Assembly: GCF_003597395.2 (NCBI RefSeq)
Contig: NC_133770.1
Location: 203,523,843 to 203,587,842 of the forward strand
Length of the DNA stretch: 64,000 nucleotides
Direction of reading: 5' to 3'
Origin: Chelonoidis abingdonii
Taxonomy: Eukaryota; Chordata; Testudines; Testudinidae
How positions within the stretch are numbered: position 1 is the stretch's first letter; each line of letters starts with the position of its first letter. A program made the translations under genes and the position numbers. The notes below the pieces were generated by a model, which saw nothing but the letters and a program-made list of their open reading frames with translations, was not told where the DNA came from and ran no database searches. Of the stretch, positions 34,798-46,767 are shown one piece after another.

Positions 34798-37139
34798 TGA
34801 CCCATGAAAATAAATTGAAATATTTTTAAAAAAAATTTAATGTCTCATATCCCAAGTTTTGTAAAGGGACCACTCGGTGCAACAAAAATAAGTCAACTCA
34901 CAGTATAACAGCCCAGGTAACATGTTGGTTAAATCTACTGTATCACAACAGAGTGGGGGGAAGGGGAAATGCTCACTGACTGAACAGCAAGTAAAGAGGG
35001 GGGAGGAATGGAGGAAGGGCTCATCTCATAATACTCAGGGTAACTCAGTTTACCCTGTGACGACTGCTTTACTACATAATGATTCTCTAAGATGCCGAAC
35101 TGGATCAGATGTTCCTCATTTTGTGGCTTAGAGTTCTAAAGTAGTCAGGACCCAGAGAGGGCCAAGTTGGTGAACTCACCAAGAAGATGAAATCTTACTG
35201 TCATGCACACTGGTGATCTGACAGACATGGGGGATTACACACCTCAGGGTTGGGGAGGGGGTTCCTTAGTTTTGTTTATGACTGAATTGCAAAAGAGCAA
35301 GTTGCAAAGCGGAGATTCCATGACATACCTTTGCTGCTCTTACCTATGCCTGCTCCTAAAATCCTCTTCTTGGATAAACAGGGTAATGAGAAATAATGGA
35401 CTGAAACTCTGACTCATGCTGACTAAGGAAAGGCCATCAATAAATCCACCATCCCTGCTTCTTTAATTTTAGATGAAAAACCTTACCTGGACCAGGCAGG
35501 GTTATGCATATGGCTTTGTGTTGGCACCTAATAACCAATAGAAGCAGGAACACACAGGTGGCTAGAGAGAAGGTGCAACTGTGCTCTCTACTCAACCAAC
35601 CTGCAATGTGTGAATGGTCCTATTAGGAGAATTGACTCATACAAGTGTGTCCATGTCTCATGTTGAAACAAATGTAGGCTTTTGGTGGAATACAAGCCAT
35701 CTTGCAAACCTACCACCTTCCTTTCAGAGGTAATTGCACTATTGCTGCTGTTGGTACTGGGATCCCACAGATCCATCTTCTTGAGGGATTTCAATGTTCA
35801 TGCAAATGATGTTTCTAGCCTGCTGGCTCATGATATTATGACCTTCATAAAAATATGGGATTCGTCTAGTGTGGGGGTGGTGAGAGGGGGCGGTCAATGG
35901 ATCCTCTCCTACAGCGTGATATAAACTGGACCTGATCTTTGGCATAGGTGGGGGCATCGCAAACATCGGTGTGGGAACTAGGGATGCTGCAGTACCCATA
36001 AGTTTCACAGTGAAAAGTTTGCTGCTGCTGTCAGAACAAAACTAGCATTATTTTGCAATTCTCGAGAATCCCAGAGGTGTGGTGGCCCCGGGTAGTGTGA
36101 GCGGGAATTGTGCTTTTTCACATTGCTTTTGAAAATGCATGGTTTACACTTTCGTTAGCTGCCTTTCACCACCTCCACTGTAAAAGGTGTTCCAGTGCCC
36201 CTGAATGGAAATGCAGTAAACAGGCCCAGTCATCACACTTTTTCAATAAAAGGTCAATGTAGTGATCTTGGGATTCAGTAAATAACAAACCAGTTAATGA
36301 GAAAAGAATATAACTTTAATTAAACAAACAATGTTTTCAACCCCCGCCTCCAGGATACATCTCCAAATTCCTATGTTCATAATACTGTCCCTTATGAGGA
36401 AACATCTCTAAATTATAATCCTCTACAAACATATCTAATCCTCTATAAACTTATCTTTACAGTGCTCACAACTCCTTTAAGACACTCTCCCACATCTCCC
36501 TCAGCCTTATTAAATGGCCATACAGCTGTGTCCTGCATCTTCTCTTCAGCCTTGCAAAGGCCCATTTATGATGGCTTATGCTAGCCCTTACAGACAGCTT
36601 TTATTAGCCCTACGTCTCCCATTCTCTACCTGCTGAAGATGATCTGGACTAACCTCCCATCTCCAGCCAGTTCTCAGACAGCTGCTAACATCCTCTTCCC
36701 TCTTGTTGCTTCCATTTCCTGATCATTCGTCCCCTGTGTGTCATTTCTCAATACAAGATGCTGTAGATTACACAGCGTTCTATATTTCACACTGAACTGG
36801 CGGGGGGATCCTCTACTGTCCCCTGTATGATCTGTAATTTTGCTGTCATGTTCATCCTAAAAGGGCTGAGCAGTGAACCCTGAAGTTCATTTCATAATGT
36901 ACATCCAGGTGTTAAAATCACAAGAACTTTAGAACTTCGTATAACAGTATCAACAGTCAATAACAGCTTTAAATTTAAAGACTGAACCAGTATGAAAATG
37001 TTTATAAGACTAGAGGTATATATCAATCTATGAAATTGTGCAGAAAATAAAGAAATGAAATGTAGCTCAAATAATTTATTCACTTAAAATAAAACCATAG
37101 AGAATATAACCTAGGACATCTGAGTTCTAATGCTAGCTC
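34798..37139. other. No feature recognised (about 2.3 kb)
   Basis: No coding domain, repeat terminus or RNA recognised. Frames 35203-35412, 35682-35924 and 35739-36008 are short and overlap on opposite strands. Confidence 0.45.
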
Positions 37140-37335
37140 TCCCTTTGAGACTTGCTGTGTGATCCTGGGAATGTCACTGAAACAGACATTTTCAAACTCA
37201 CGTGTCTAAAATTAGGCACTGAAAACCATATTTAAGATAAAACATTTTTGCTGTAGCACTTTTTTCGGTACATCAGTTTCTCCATCTTTAAGAGGGCTGA
37301 TATTTACCTGATACATACGTTGTGAGGATATATGT
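37140..37335 (+). mobile_element. MIR-like SINE fragment, interrupted
   Basis: GCTGTGTGATCCTGGGAATG then TCACTGAAA matches the MIR core. After a short AT-rich insert, CAGTTTCTCCATCTTTAAG and CGTTGTGAGGATATATG match the MIR 3' half. The insert at about 37185-37260 starts with TTTTCAAACTCACGTG and looks like a hairpin MITE scrap. Confidence 0.6.
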
Positions 37336-38289
37336 TTGAAAAAAAAATTAATTTGATACCCTTAAACCAAAAAGCTTTTTATAAATGCATATTATTTCTT
37401 TAATCTATTTTCAGTAAATGGAAAATGACAGTTTTAGTTACTTTCATTTTTATTCCAGTCTGCTCTGGGCAAAAGTATTTATTTTATATATTGCCATCTT
37501 CCCTGTGGAGATTTACAATATGCATTTACTTTTTCATCCTAAATCTATTTTTGACTTTCTGTTCACTCATGATTTTGCTTTCCAATATTTATCTTGCTTT
37601 CTTTGCTGTTTCCTCCTTTCATTTTGTTTTGTTTTCTTTCCATCTGTGACTCAAACTATGTTTGTTTGTTTTTTAATTCCTTCTTTCATCCATCCATCAA
37701 TCTTCAATATGGCCACTATTTGGCACCTGCGTGAAGAACAAATTTAAAAAAAGCAAACAATCAGTTTTTAGGACTTTAATCTCCTCCTTTTCCTCTTGTA
37801 ATACCATGAGAGTGTGCTTTGTAGATTATTTTCACCCAAATAAAAGTAGTTGTTGAGGAAAGTCTAGCTTAAAGAAACAGATACTGTTGGGTCCACCATA
37901 ATAGAGAAAAGTCATGACTCTGGTATAGCAAACATAAAGGAGAAACTTTATTTAAAAGATGCCGGTCACACAGACTGTTTAGCTGTCATCAAACTCTCTA
38001 GTTCACAAAAGTGATTTCAACATGGGTCGCTACGTAAGAGTGAGGGTTGACCAGTGTCATAAATGTCATTTTTTTTGCTCTGACAGATTAGTAGGATATC
38101 CCCAATGTTACTATGAATTGGTAATGTTGAGTGTTGTTGATTAATGGACTGTTCCATTTTAACTTCATAGAAATGATCAGTGTTACAAAGTGCAGTATCT
38201 TTTGACTGAGGTATAACCTTTGCAGTTTTATGTAATGAGCATCCAAATAGGAATTTGTTCTGTAGTCCATGACACTCTCCCATATAGCC
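37336..38289. other. No feature recognised
   Basis: The 109-residue plus frame at 37418-37747 is phenylalanine- and leucine-rich because the DNA is a T-rich run. No domain seen. Confidence 0.5.
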
Positions 38290-38520
38290 CAGACAGTAGT
38301 ATTAGTTTCTAGCAATGCAATGTGGCACTCTGCCTGTCTGCTCAGTAATGCAGGTCACTATGATCATATTACCCCAGGTTCTACTCTTCATTTATTCCAA
38401 CGTAACTACAGAGTCCAGTTCAGGGTCTCCAGATTACTTTTCAAAGCCCCCTGTGGGCTTAGCCCTAGCTAAAAGAGATTGCCTCACCTGCCACACTCAT
38501 GACCTCCATGGATAGTTACG
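38290..38520 (+). mobile_element. L2-like LINE ORF2 C-terminal fragment
   Basis: The frame 38269-38472 reads NAGHYDHITPGSTLHLF then YRVQFRVSRLLFKAPCGLSPS. This matches the L2-type block in which DHITP is followed by LHWLPV, YR, and the FKALHGLAPSYL motif (DHITP encoded at 38362-38376). It is decayed but clearly this domain. Confidence 0.75.
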
Positions 38521-38799
38521 TTCCAATGGAACCCCAAAATTATGGACAGGTTTGAGAATACAGAAGACAGGTCTTTCATGGAGCTAAGATTCAGAACATG
38601 ACACTCATTAACAGCAACAAGGTACTTTGCAGCAGTAACCACAAAGAAATGGGTTATGCATTTAGTTGATTTAGATTTTCCGCAATAAACTCTTTGCACA
38701 GGCTTATGCATAATATTGTGATTATTTTCTATATTGCAAGCTACCATTACAGAAGGAAAAGGGAGGAAGAATTCTTCTATTGTCATTACTCTTTTTTCA
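38521..38799. other. No feature recognised
   Basis: A 120-residue minus frame (38484-38846) covers this stretch but has no recognisable domain. Confidence 0.4.
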
Positions 38800-39640
38800 T
38801 TTGGGAACCCTAGGTGCCTGGATGCACAGAAGGAGTTAGGCACCAAAGTCCGTGTTTCAGATGTCTAAATTCCAATTTTGGCTTCACTATGATACACAGC
38901 ACTCCTGCTTAACCCTTGTAGGAGCCTAAACTCACTCAGTATCTATGTTTTCAGAGAAAAGTTCTCGTAGAGTCTATCTTTCTGCCTCTAGGCACACACA
39001 TTGCTGCCTCCGTCTATAGACATCTGAGCACCCATCTCATGCCTAAGCCCCAGAGCAATTCACAAACCAGGGAAATATATGCATTTGGCTAGCTAATTTG
39101 TGTGCAAGGCAGGATTCTGCAGACATGCTCAGAGGCTGCGTACCAGACCGGGTCCCCTTTAAAATCCAGTTGGAGTAAATAATGTTTACTTTCTAACTTT
39201 TGGCCTGGGGGTTAGAGCACTTGCCTGTGATGTGGGAGACCCAGGTTCAATTCCCCCTTCTCTGCCAGAGATGGAGAAATGATTTAAACAGGGATCTCTG
39301 TCCTCTCAGAGAGTGCTCCAAACACTGAGCTATGGAATATTCTGATGTGAGGCTCCCTCAGTCTCTCTTTTTGAACCTGTTTCATTGCGGATAAATAATG
39401 AAAAAGAGCAATTGGAATAGGGGGCCTGGACCCAGGCAGGTCCCCTAACCACTAGACTACAGGGTCATTATTACACACTGTCTCTCTCTTTGGCCCAATG
39501 ATTATTTAAGAATTTATCCATAGTGGAACAGTGTATGAGAGAGACTATATAGTGGTTAGGGAACCCACCTAGGAAGTAAGATACCATTCAGTTATGCATG
39601 CCATGTGAAAAATTTCTAGGGGAGCTCTTTGATACTAATG
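38800..39640. repeat. Long palindromic repeat family with tRNA-like modules, partial copy
   Basis: The left part carries AGGTGCCTGG and GAGTTAGGCACCAAAG. Inside are a tRNA-like module (GGGGTTAGAGCACTTGCC then CCAGGTTCAATTCCCCC), an inverted one (AGAGAGTGCTCCAAACACTG), another inverted (GGTCCCCTAACCACTAGAC) and a direct one (TATAGTGGTTAGGGAACC). The spacer ATTATTTAAGAATTTATCC is shared with other copies. Confidence 0.65.
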
Positions 39641-40454
39641 ATGGTTGTGAAAAAGTTCCTTCTCTCTCTCATTCAATTTGGAGACCAGGAGTGAGCAGCA
39701 GAATAAGTGATTGCTAAATTAACATTAATGAGCAAATATTGCCAATACTGTTGCTATTTAGCTAAACTGCTATTCAATTTTCCCATCTCTGATTAACAGG
39801 TGGTATAATGTACTGTGGTTCTTAGCAGGATATTACTTTTATCATGCAGGAGAAGAATACATTATTTCCATGGGGCTTCAAGTATGGGAGTACATCTTCT
39901 CACTCAGTCATAAACCAGCAAGGATAAAAAGATTATTCTGAACAGCAGGAAATCTTTGGAAGGGTAGCCAGCTGTGTTCTAATTGCTCTCAGATTGTCAT
40001 AGGTGCTCAATAGGAGACCAGTGAAAACCCTACTGCTTTCAAAACTTCAGCAAGGATTTTGAGTTTGTAGGTGGAGATGGAGTAGAGAGGGTGAACTGAG
40101 GATGGGGGTAGAGGCAGGGTTTGATTCTTGTTTTGATCTGCTCTAAAGAGATTCCTATTCTCATGAAAACTCCCTGCAGCTTTTCTGGTGTGAAAAGCCA
40201 GTTGAAGCTTGATGCTCCTTGGCATTTTTTTCTTTTCTATTGCTTTCTCTTTCCAGGGAGACTCATCAGAACTGGGGAAAGAATTAGCACAAGCTTACGA
40301 ATACCTGCTTAATAACTTAAAATAACTGCTACTGCCTGTGTATCAACAAATACCATGATGTAAGAAATTGTCTCTTTAATACTACAGGAAGAATTATTTT
40401 GCAATGGTATTAATATAAATTCTACCCGGGCAAGGCTGGGGACCCCAACCTATA
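39641..40454. other. No feature recognised
   Basis: Unique-looking sequence with opposite-strand short frames at 40007-40312. Confidence 0.45.
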
Positions 40455-40575
40455 AAAATGTAAACATATGCTTAACTTTAAACACATGAGTATGCCTCTG
40501 AAGTCATTGGACTTCAGTGACACTACTTGTGTGCTTAGAGTTTAACACATGCATAACTGCTTACTATATCCAAGC
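40455..40575. mobile_element. Small hairpin MITE
   Basis: GCTTAACTTTAAACACATG on the left is mirrored by TGCTTAGAGTTTAACACATG on the right in a palindromic arrangement. The centre is AAGTCATTGGACTTCAGTGA, itself nearly self-inverse. Confidence 0.65.
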
Positions 40576-41424
40576 AAGGGCTGCAGGATTGGACAACAGG
40601 AAAACTTTCCCTATCAGCTTTCGGTGTAATTGCATTTATATTTTGCCCAATAGAGTACTTTGCTTCTTGTGTAAAATTCAAACAAACAAAATTAATTAAG
40701 CCTTGGAGTTTCATTTAAATGGGAGAGATGATATTGTTCAACAATGTCTTTACTTACTTTGTTATTCAAAAATGTGGTTACCGTAAAGAGATAATTTGTC
40801 ATTATGTTTTTAGAAGGGAAGAGTTAAAATAAATCAAATCTGCCATTCCCTAATAGCAAGGATTAGCATAAAATTATTCAGCAGTGATAAATACAACTCT
40901 GACAGTTTAACCAATGATACATCTACAGTTGCTTAGCATTTAGAAACATTATAAATGTAAGTTCCAGATCTGTTCTTTCAAAAGTAAGATTAGCTCCTGA
41001 TAAACGGTCTGTTTAATGCACTGACTATCTGGAGGGTAATTTGAAGTTCATCAGCTACTATACTACTGACAATAGACGTTCCCCCACAGACTAGTTATAA
41101 AAACTGTTATTTAGAATGCTTAACAGTTTCCAGTGGCTTTTCTTGTCATTTTTAATTGCTGTTGAGTTTTGGAACTACAGTTGTCAGCCAACCTTATTTT
41201 CCTTAAGACAAATGATTTTCGTCCTTTGCTTTTCAAAATTAGTTTTTATTTCAGAATTCAGGCTCTCTTTTCTCCACAATATTCTAATTGCTCTTCCAGT
41301 TTTATAGAGGAATCAAATAGAATGGAATAAGAACTTTCTCTCAACTAAACATTCCTTTTTGTGAGAATGTTGTGGTTACTGTAGTCGCTTAACAAATATA
41401 TGGCTCATATTTCTGAGCAATTGG
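40576..41424. other. No feature recognised
   Basis: AT-rich unique-looking sequence. Confidence 0.5.
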
Positions 41425-41500
41425 AGATGGACCCTACTTCATATTAAAGTCAGTGGAAAGAATCCCATGGACTTTAGTGAACATTGGATCAGAATGTTAG
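41425..41500. mobile_element. Small hairpin MITE fragment
   Basis: ATTAAAGTCAGTGGAAAGAA and TCCCATGGACTTTAGTGAAC form a hairpin with the same CAATGG-type core as neighbours of this class. Confidence 0.45.
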
Positions 41501-41814
41501 GGGCAGTCTGTCAGCTAGTATAAATTGTCATACTTCTATTATCTGCCACTGAGCGAGTTAGGTAACCTTTCCATAGCAAATAGTGCATATTTCCTTTGCC
41601 ATAAGGAGGAATATTTCTAAAAATCCAACTGTTCACTAACAATTATGGTGCCGATTGTCTCAGTTAAGAAAGATGTAGGAATAGAAGCACTCTGCTCCAG
41701 CCAGAGTTTCCACATACACTGAATCTCAGAAAGAACAGTTCCTCCAAGAATACATTCAAGGACCGCCACGACTGCTTTGGTGAGTCTAGCAAGACCATCA
41801 GAACTAGACTATCA

Positions 41815-41912
41815 GGATCTGATTTTGACACTTGTACCAGTGTAAAGCTGGAGGAACACAACTAAAGCCAGTGGAGTTAAACTAGTGTGCAATTAGTGTA
41901 AGTGGGAAAAAA
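41815..41912. mobile_element. Small hairpin MITE fragment
   Basis: GTACCAGTGTAAAGCTGGAG and the later AGTGGAGTTAAACTAGTGTG echo each other as arms of a small palindromic element. Termini unresolved. Confidence 0.4.
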
Positions 41913-43544
41913 TGGGTCCTCCAAATGCTAGCACTCCATAAGTATAGGACTGCAATTATTTCTGAGGCCCAAGCAGAGAAAAGCCCCATGCATCATGTTC
42001 CCTTCACCTTGTACACTTATACAGGTTTAACCACAATCTGGAGTAATGGTTTGGCAATTCTAAATTCCTACTATTGGTTCCCTTCAATTTTCCTCTATGT
42101 TGTTTATAAAAGAAACAAAAATAAGCAGATATATATGGTGGAATAATACATCAAATCAATTTTCATGGCTCAAACTCAAACCTTAGTCTTTGTTTGCTAT
42201 GAATATACTGGTACAAGAACAAAATGAATGATCATTGTGTTACTATTTCCTCCATTGCAATGTTTACAATCTTTTTACCTATTAATATGAAGCTTAGCTC
42301 TAATAACTCTTTTTGAAATAGGCATGTAAATTCCAAATCTTAGGTAAATACAGCCTTCCCTAATGAGATTAGTAATTACCAATAGTACTAAAAATTACTA
42401 GTTGCATTTTGTACTTTAGCCAACACAGCTTGGAAGAAATATCCTGAAATATTTTGTTTATCAGTGGGATATTATAACATGATATGAAACATGCGCATCA
42501 CTTGTTGGAGCAATGCAGGACTCCGTGTAGGTGTGATGAAAATTTCAGATATGCAATGGCAAGGAATCCACAAAAGGAATGAGACAAAACATAGAGCTCT
42601 ATCTCTGTTTGATATGTGTTCGTTAGGCTAGCAGTCAGTGCTATTTCAGCTCAGAGAAAATGTGGGGACAAAACATGCGATGCAAAGAAAAGTTTGCAAG
42701 GGCAATTTAACTGAAGGACGGCATCAGGGGTTAAGGATAACCAAAGACATTTCCAGAATGACTATAAACACCTGAGGTCTGATTTTGGTAGACTCAGTGT
42801 CAGTGAAACACAAAATTAACTCCACAATTTATTGTAGAATCAGTTTTGTAAAGTTACTATAACATTTACGGGCCAGGTACAAAATCAACTTACCCATACT
42901 TATTCTAATGATGATGTAGATAAGAAAGATACATTACATGTCCTTTCAAGTAAGTGTTAAACCTGCCGTAAGGACTGATGTGGATAGCCAAGAAAAGGAA
43001 ACAACATTTGAAGAGCATAGTAAGTTCAGTGGAAACTATACATAAGGGCTCTTCAAACAAGAACATTTAACATTGTGCTATGATACTACTGTTTTCCTTT
43101 TGTTCCCACTTGAGATATTAAAATGGTTAACATTTCATGAAAAGTTAAATAAGATAGAAAGTCAGGACAAAAGAAAGCAACACCAATTGCTAGAATAGTT
43201 TCAAAGTGCCTACAAAGAGCATACCAAATAAAAGATACCTTGACTAGATAGAAATGCAATTATTCTCTAGAAATTTTGCTGAAAGTTTCACTCTCTCCTA
43301 CCTGGGGTCCCCAGAGACATGTGAGGGATATGTTTGTTCTTGCTCTGTTTAATCTTTTAGTTTCTGTTTAAATTGGGTTATTCACAAGTCTGACCTGTCA
43401 ACAATCCTCCATTATTCCGATGATTTTCTTTCTCTGTTTACAGAGACCTAGAAAACACTTCCATAAATCAAGACTGGCTTCAAGCCTATGAGTGAAGTTA
43501 AAGAATTTAGGATCTACTTGAGAGGAAGAATGTTGTTGAGGTTA
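41913..43544. other. No feature recognised (about 1.6 kb)
   Basis: AT-rich. No coding domain or repeat terminus seen. Confidence 0.5.
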
Positions 43545-43690
43545 GTGCACAAGGCTTGAAAATCAGGAGAGCAGGTTCCTATTTATGGTTATGCATGTTC
43601 TTTCTGTTTGATGTTGGGCAAATCATGCAATCTTTTTGGGCTTCAGTTTCCTCCTAAGTATGACAGAAATATTGGGAGGTCAAATTCATG
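43545..43690 (+). mobile_element. MIR-like SINE fragment
   Basis: GATGTTGGGCAAATCATGCA, CTTCAGTTTCCTCCTAAG and GACAGAAATATTGGGAGG follow the MIR core order. It overlaps the start of a chance frame at 43608. Confidence 0.6.
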
Positions 43691-44124
43691 CATATTGAAT
43701 TGTTGTTATGGGATTAGACTAGTGAATGAGTTAGAGAGATGGAGAGAAATGAAGGAAGTGAAAAAACAAACAATTGATCCACACATCTTAAAGGGGTCCT
43801 TAATCAGCAGCTAATGGAAATAATGCCTCAGAAAGGACTTCAGGAATTCCAGTGTGATCTGAGTACCTAACTCCCGCATGCATCTTTGAAATTCCCAGCT
43901 GAAATATTCTGCTTTTTCAAAAACTGCATGAGAAGTGGAGAGATGAAAAGAACCAGAGGCAAGATATATGGAGTAATAAAATGTTCACAAAGAAGTATAA
44001 ATATGTGTACATAAATACTGTTATGAGCATTAATATATTGTGGCTTCTCTCCTTTTTTATTGACATTACCCTCTCCTATGCTTCCTTATTTGTTGGAAAA
44101 ATACCTGCTTGTAGTAAGAGGAGG
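43691..44124. other. No gene; hairpin-repeat scrap near 43860
   Basis: GAGTACCTAACTCCCGC at about 43860-43876 followed by TTTGAAATTCCCAGC resembles an end of the TTAGGTGCCTAA repeats. Nothing else recognised. Confidence 0.4.
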
Positions 44125-44811
44125 CCCTGAGACATAAACATTGGTATCAGAGGCCTGGTATGAGGCCTAAGGCCTGAACTAAAGTGATGGTCAAGACTTT
44201 GCTAACATAAAGCAAAGTTTAGCTGTGAGCCAGAGGCAGGCCCTGCTCACAGAAGCTGGCAAGGAAAGGGCTGATGCTGCAAAAAGATACGTACCTAAAA
44301 GGTACTGAACACTAGAGATCAGAACATTCACATACTTGAACATTCCACAGATAAGAAAGAACAGGCCGACCCATCCCAATGACGGGGGCAAAAGGGTAAA
44401 ATGATAGAGTTGTTTTGATCTAACCAAGTTGTACGAGGTGAGAGGCGGCACCTTGCTACGTAAAAGGGTTGCACCTCAATACGTCAGGAGTGATGTGTAA
44501 CTTGTTTGTACCTGTGTATAAGAATGTATCCCTGGGGTGATGTCTTTGTCCGGCCGAGGGGGCAGTGGAAAGTCCTGCCACTGACTGAGCCGAGTCCATT
44601 GACCGTGGGTACATGGTAGTATGCCCTGTAACAATCTGGAGGGAACTATTATTGTGTCCAATATGGCAATAAACCTGGTCGACGTGCCTTCGTACCTTAC
44701 TAGACTCTGTGGTCTTTGGGGGTTCTCTTCAGGTCTGCTGTGTCAACTATCTGCGCAGAGCTGGGGCAGCACACAGAGGGAACACACGCACGCAGCCGAG
44801 TGATACCAACA
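44125..44811 (+). mobile_element. Solo LTR with promoter and poly(A) signal
   Basis: The unit begins near TGAGACATAAAC and ends near GATACCAACA. It carries a TATA-type box (TATAAG, 44517-44522) and an AATAAA signal at 44668-44673 about 150 bases downstream, followed by a GT- and T-rich stretch. This is the U3-R-U5 order of an LTR on the plus strand. There is no adjacent internal region or second LTR. AGGAG occurs close to both ends (44120-44124 and 44812-44816), but the left one is three bases off a TG start, so the duplication is not certain. The sequence is CpG-containing and looks comparatively young. Confidence 0.75.
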
Positions 44812-45394
44812 AGGAGAGAGCAGAGCACCACACCGGTAGCATCTGACAGCACATTTGACAACACTGCTCACCTGGTGAATTTCCTACCATATGTTAGTTC
44901 AATGCAGTTCGATACATTGTTTATGGTGCATTCCCTTGGCTGCATGTGCCATTAAACATGCTGTTGAGATGTGACACAGGTAATCTAACAGTCGCTTGTC
45001 TTGGTTCCTGAATCACCCTTCCAACTCAAATTTCCATTTTACCTCCTTTTAGAAAGTATTTATTATTTAATTTTCCCATTTTGCACTCACCTTTGTCATA
45101 TAGCAGATACAAGGGCCAGATCTGTCTATGAAATAGGTACAATAGGTTGCCTATAGGATAAAACTGTTTGTTTTATGATTGTTGAGCTGTAAGGCACTGT
45201 AGTGTACAGTACTTGGCTAAGTCATGAATGCAAAAAGTATGATAGAGAATAACGCTGAAAATTTTATCCTGTTATTTTATGAATCAATAGTCTGTAATAG
45301 TCTCACTTGTAATATTTTGCTCTGTTCTCCTCACTCCATCTCAAAATAAATCAATACATAAATAAACAAAAGGCACCTAAAGAAAGGAAATGTA
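44812..45394. other. No feature recognised
   Basis: Unique-looking sequence. Confidence 0.5.
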
Positions 45395-45560
45395 AATGGT
45401 TATAAGCATGGAGATACTTCTGCACTGAGGAGAGGTTGAAAATACCAGGAACATTTAGTTTGGAGAGGAGATGAAGGGAGTAATAGTTATATGAAGCAAA
45501 GAATGATAGAAAGAAAGTTCATACTATGAGAACAAACAAGCTTTCAGTCAAACTAAAAGG
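45395..45560 (+). mobile_element. Old CR1-type LINE scrap (tentative)
   Basis: CTGAGGAGAGGTTGAAAATA followed by TTTAGTTTGGAGAGGAGATG has the wording of the post-RT region GGCTGAGGGAACTGGGATTG / TTTAGTCTGCAGACAAGAAG found intact at 2405-2445. Confidence 0.45.
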
Positions 45561-45599
45561 TAACAAATGTAGGACTAATATGACCTTAATGTTATGGAC

Positions 45600-46735
45600 T
45601 GGGACTTTGGAGACTGGGATTAAAGTTCTTGCTCCGTCACTGACATCCTGTGTCACTGTCAAGCTGTCTGGAGTGGCTCGTGAACATGAGTACCAACTTC
45701 AGGGCAGACTGTGAAGAAGCAGGGCACAAACCTCAAACTGATTGTGAGTTCTACACTTAGATTTCACTAACCAAGTATCAAATGTGAACTCCTCACACAC
45801 TACAACAGTCTTACCATGGAGTCACAGACAGTCCCGTCGGGCATTTTGGACGATCTTCCCTACTTGTCTCTGTGACAGATGGCATCTTAGACCAAAAATC
45901 ACAACAATATTCAGGTTGCTCCCAGTCACAAAGGAGGAGTCATTTACCTCAGGTCAATTACCCTTTAGGTCCCATATCCTTGTAGCAATCCTCAAATAAA
46001 TTAACTAAAGCTTTATTAACTAAGAAAAAGAAATAAAAATCATTTACAAGTTTAAAGTAGGCAAACATACACACACACGAGTTACAGTCTTAGTTTCCAA
46101 AAGGTAATAGAAGCTGCTGTAATATACGAGCTCTACAGGTCCTCAAGAGTTAATCTAGGCCAAATAGCTCGGGATCCCTTGCTTATGCTTATAAATCTTC
46201 AACTCTCATAGTTCAAAAAGCATACAGAGATAGTTCCTTCTTGTCAGGGATGTTTATTTCCTTTCCCCAGAGTTCAAGTTGATGGAACAAGTCTGCTTGC
46301 ACATCTCCTCTTCATGGGTGTAAGGGAAGCAATCAATATAGTATTTTGTCCACTGATGTTCCACAATGGCTTGTCAGGCATCTATGGGACTTCTTTTGTT
46401 GGAGAGAAGATAACACTTCTTGTGGTCAACTAGTATTTCACGCTTGGTAATGATTCTCTCCTAACTGGGGGTTTACAGTTTTAGAGCAAACACTTATAGA
46501 GCAACCACTCAAATATTACCTTATAAATATAGGATATAGATATCATTAGTGAGATTAATGCATGCGGCAAGTCACAAACATTTCAGAAAGTCTAAACACT
46601 TAACACCTTTTTAGAAATCTAATATCTATTTAACAATACTAACACATAGTAAGCCAGACTAGTTTCCAGCTATGGATTTGTCAATGTTCAGTGAGGCCTA
46701 GGGGACTTGGGCATGAGCTGGCACCTGGTCTACTA
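45600..46735 (-). mobile_element. LTR-like interspersed repeat (tentative)
   Basis: I recall a very similar dispersed repeat from turtle genomes. It has no coding frame. An inverse poly(A) signal (TTTATT at about 46012) suggests minus orientation. The limits are uncertain, and no terminal repeats or target duplications were identified. Confidence 0.35.
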
Positions 46736-46767
46736 GCATCTACTAGTGACCTTCACCAAGTCACTTA
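46736..46767 (+). mobile_element. MIR SINE, 5' part (interrupted)
   Basis: GTGACCTTCACCAAGTCACT is the MIR core. The MIR resumes at 47866 beyond the 1.1-kb palindromic insertion. Confidence 0.65.

Noticed and set aside
36300..36850. Possible additional LTR-like block
   Set aside because: Pyrimidine-rich with scattered AATAAA-type runs, but no termini, duplication or recognised wording, so it is left as unassigned.
37418..37747. 109-residue frame rich in Phe and Leu resembling membrane segments
   Set aside because: T-rich DNA yields such composition by chance. No homologous domain, start context or exon signals were seen.
38484..38846. 120-residue minus-strand frame
   Set aside because: No recognisable domain. 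It overlaps an L2-like fragment at one side and repeat sequence at the other.
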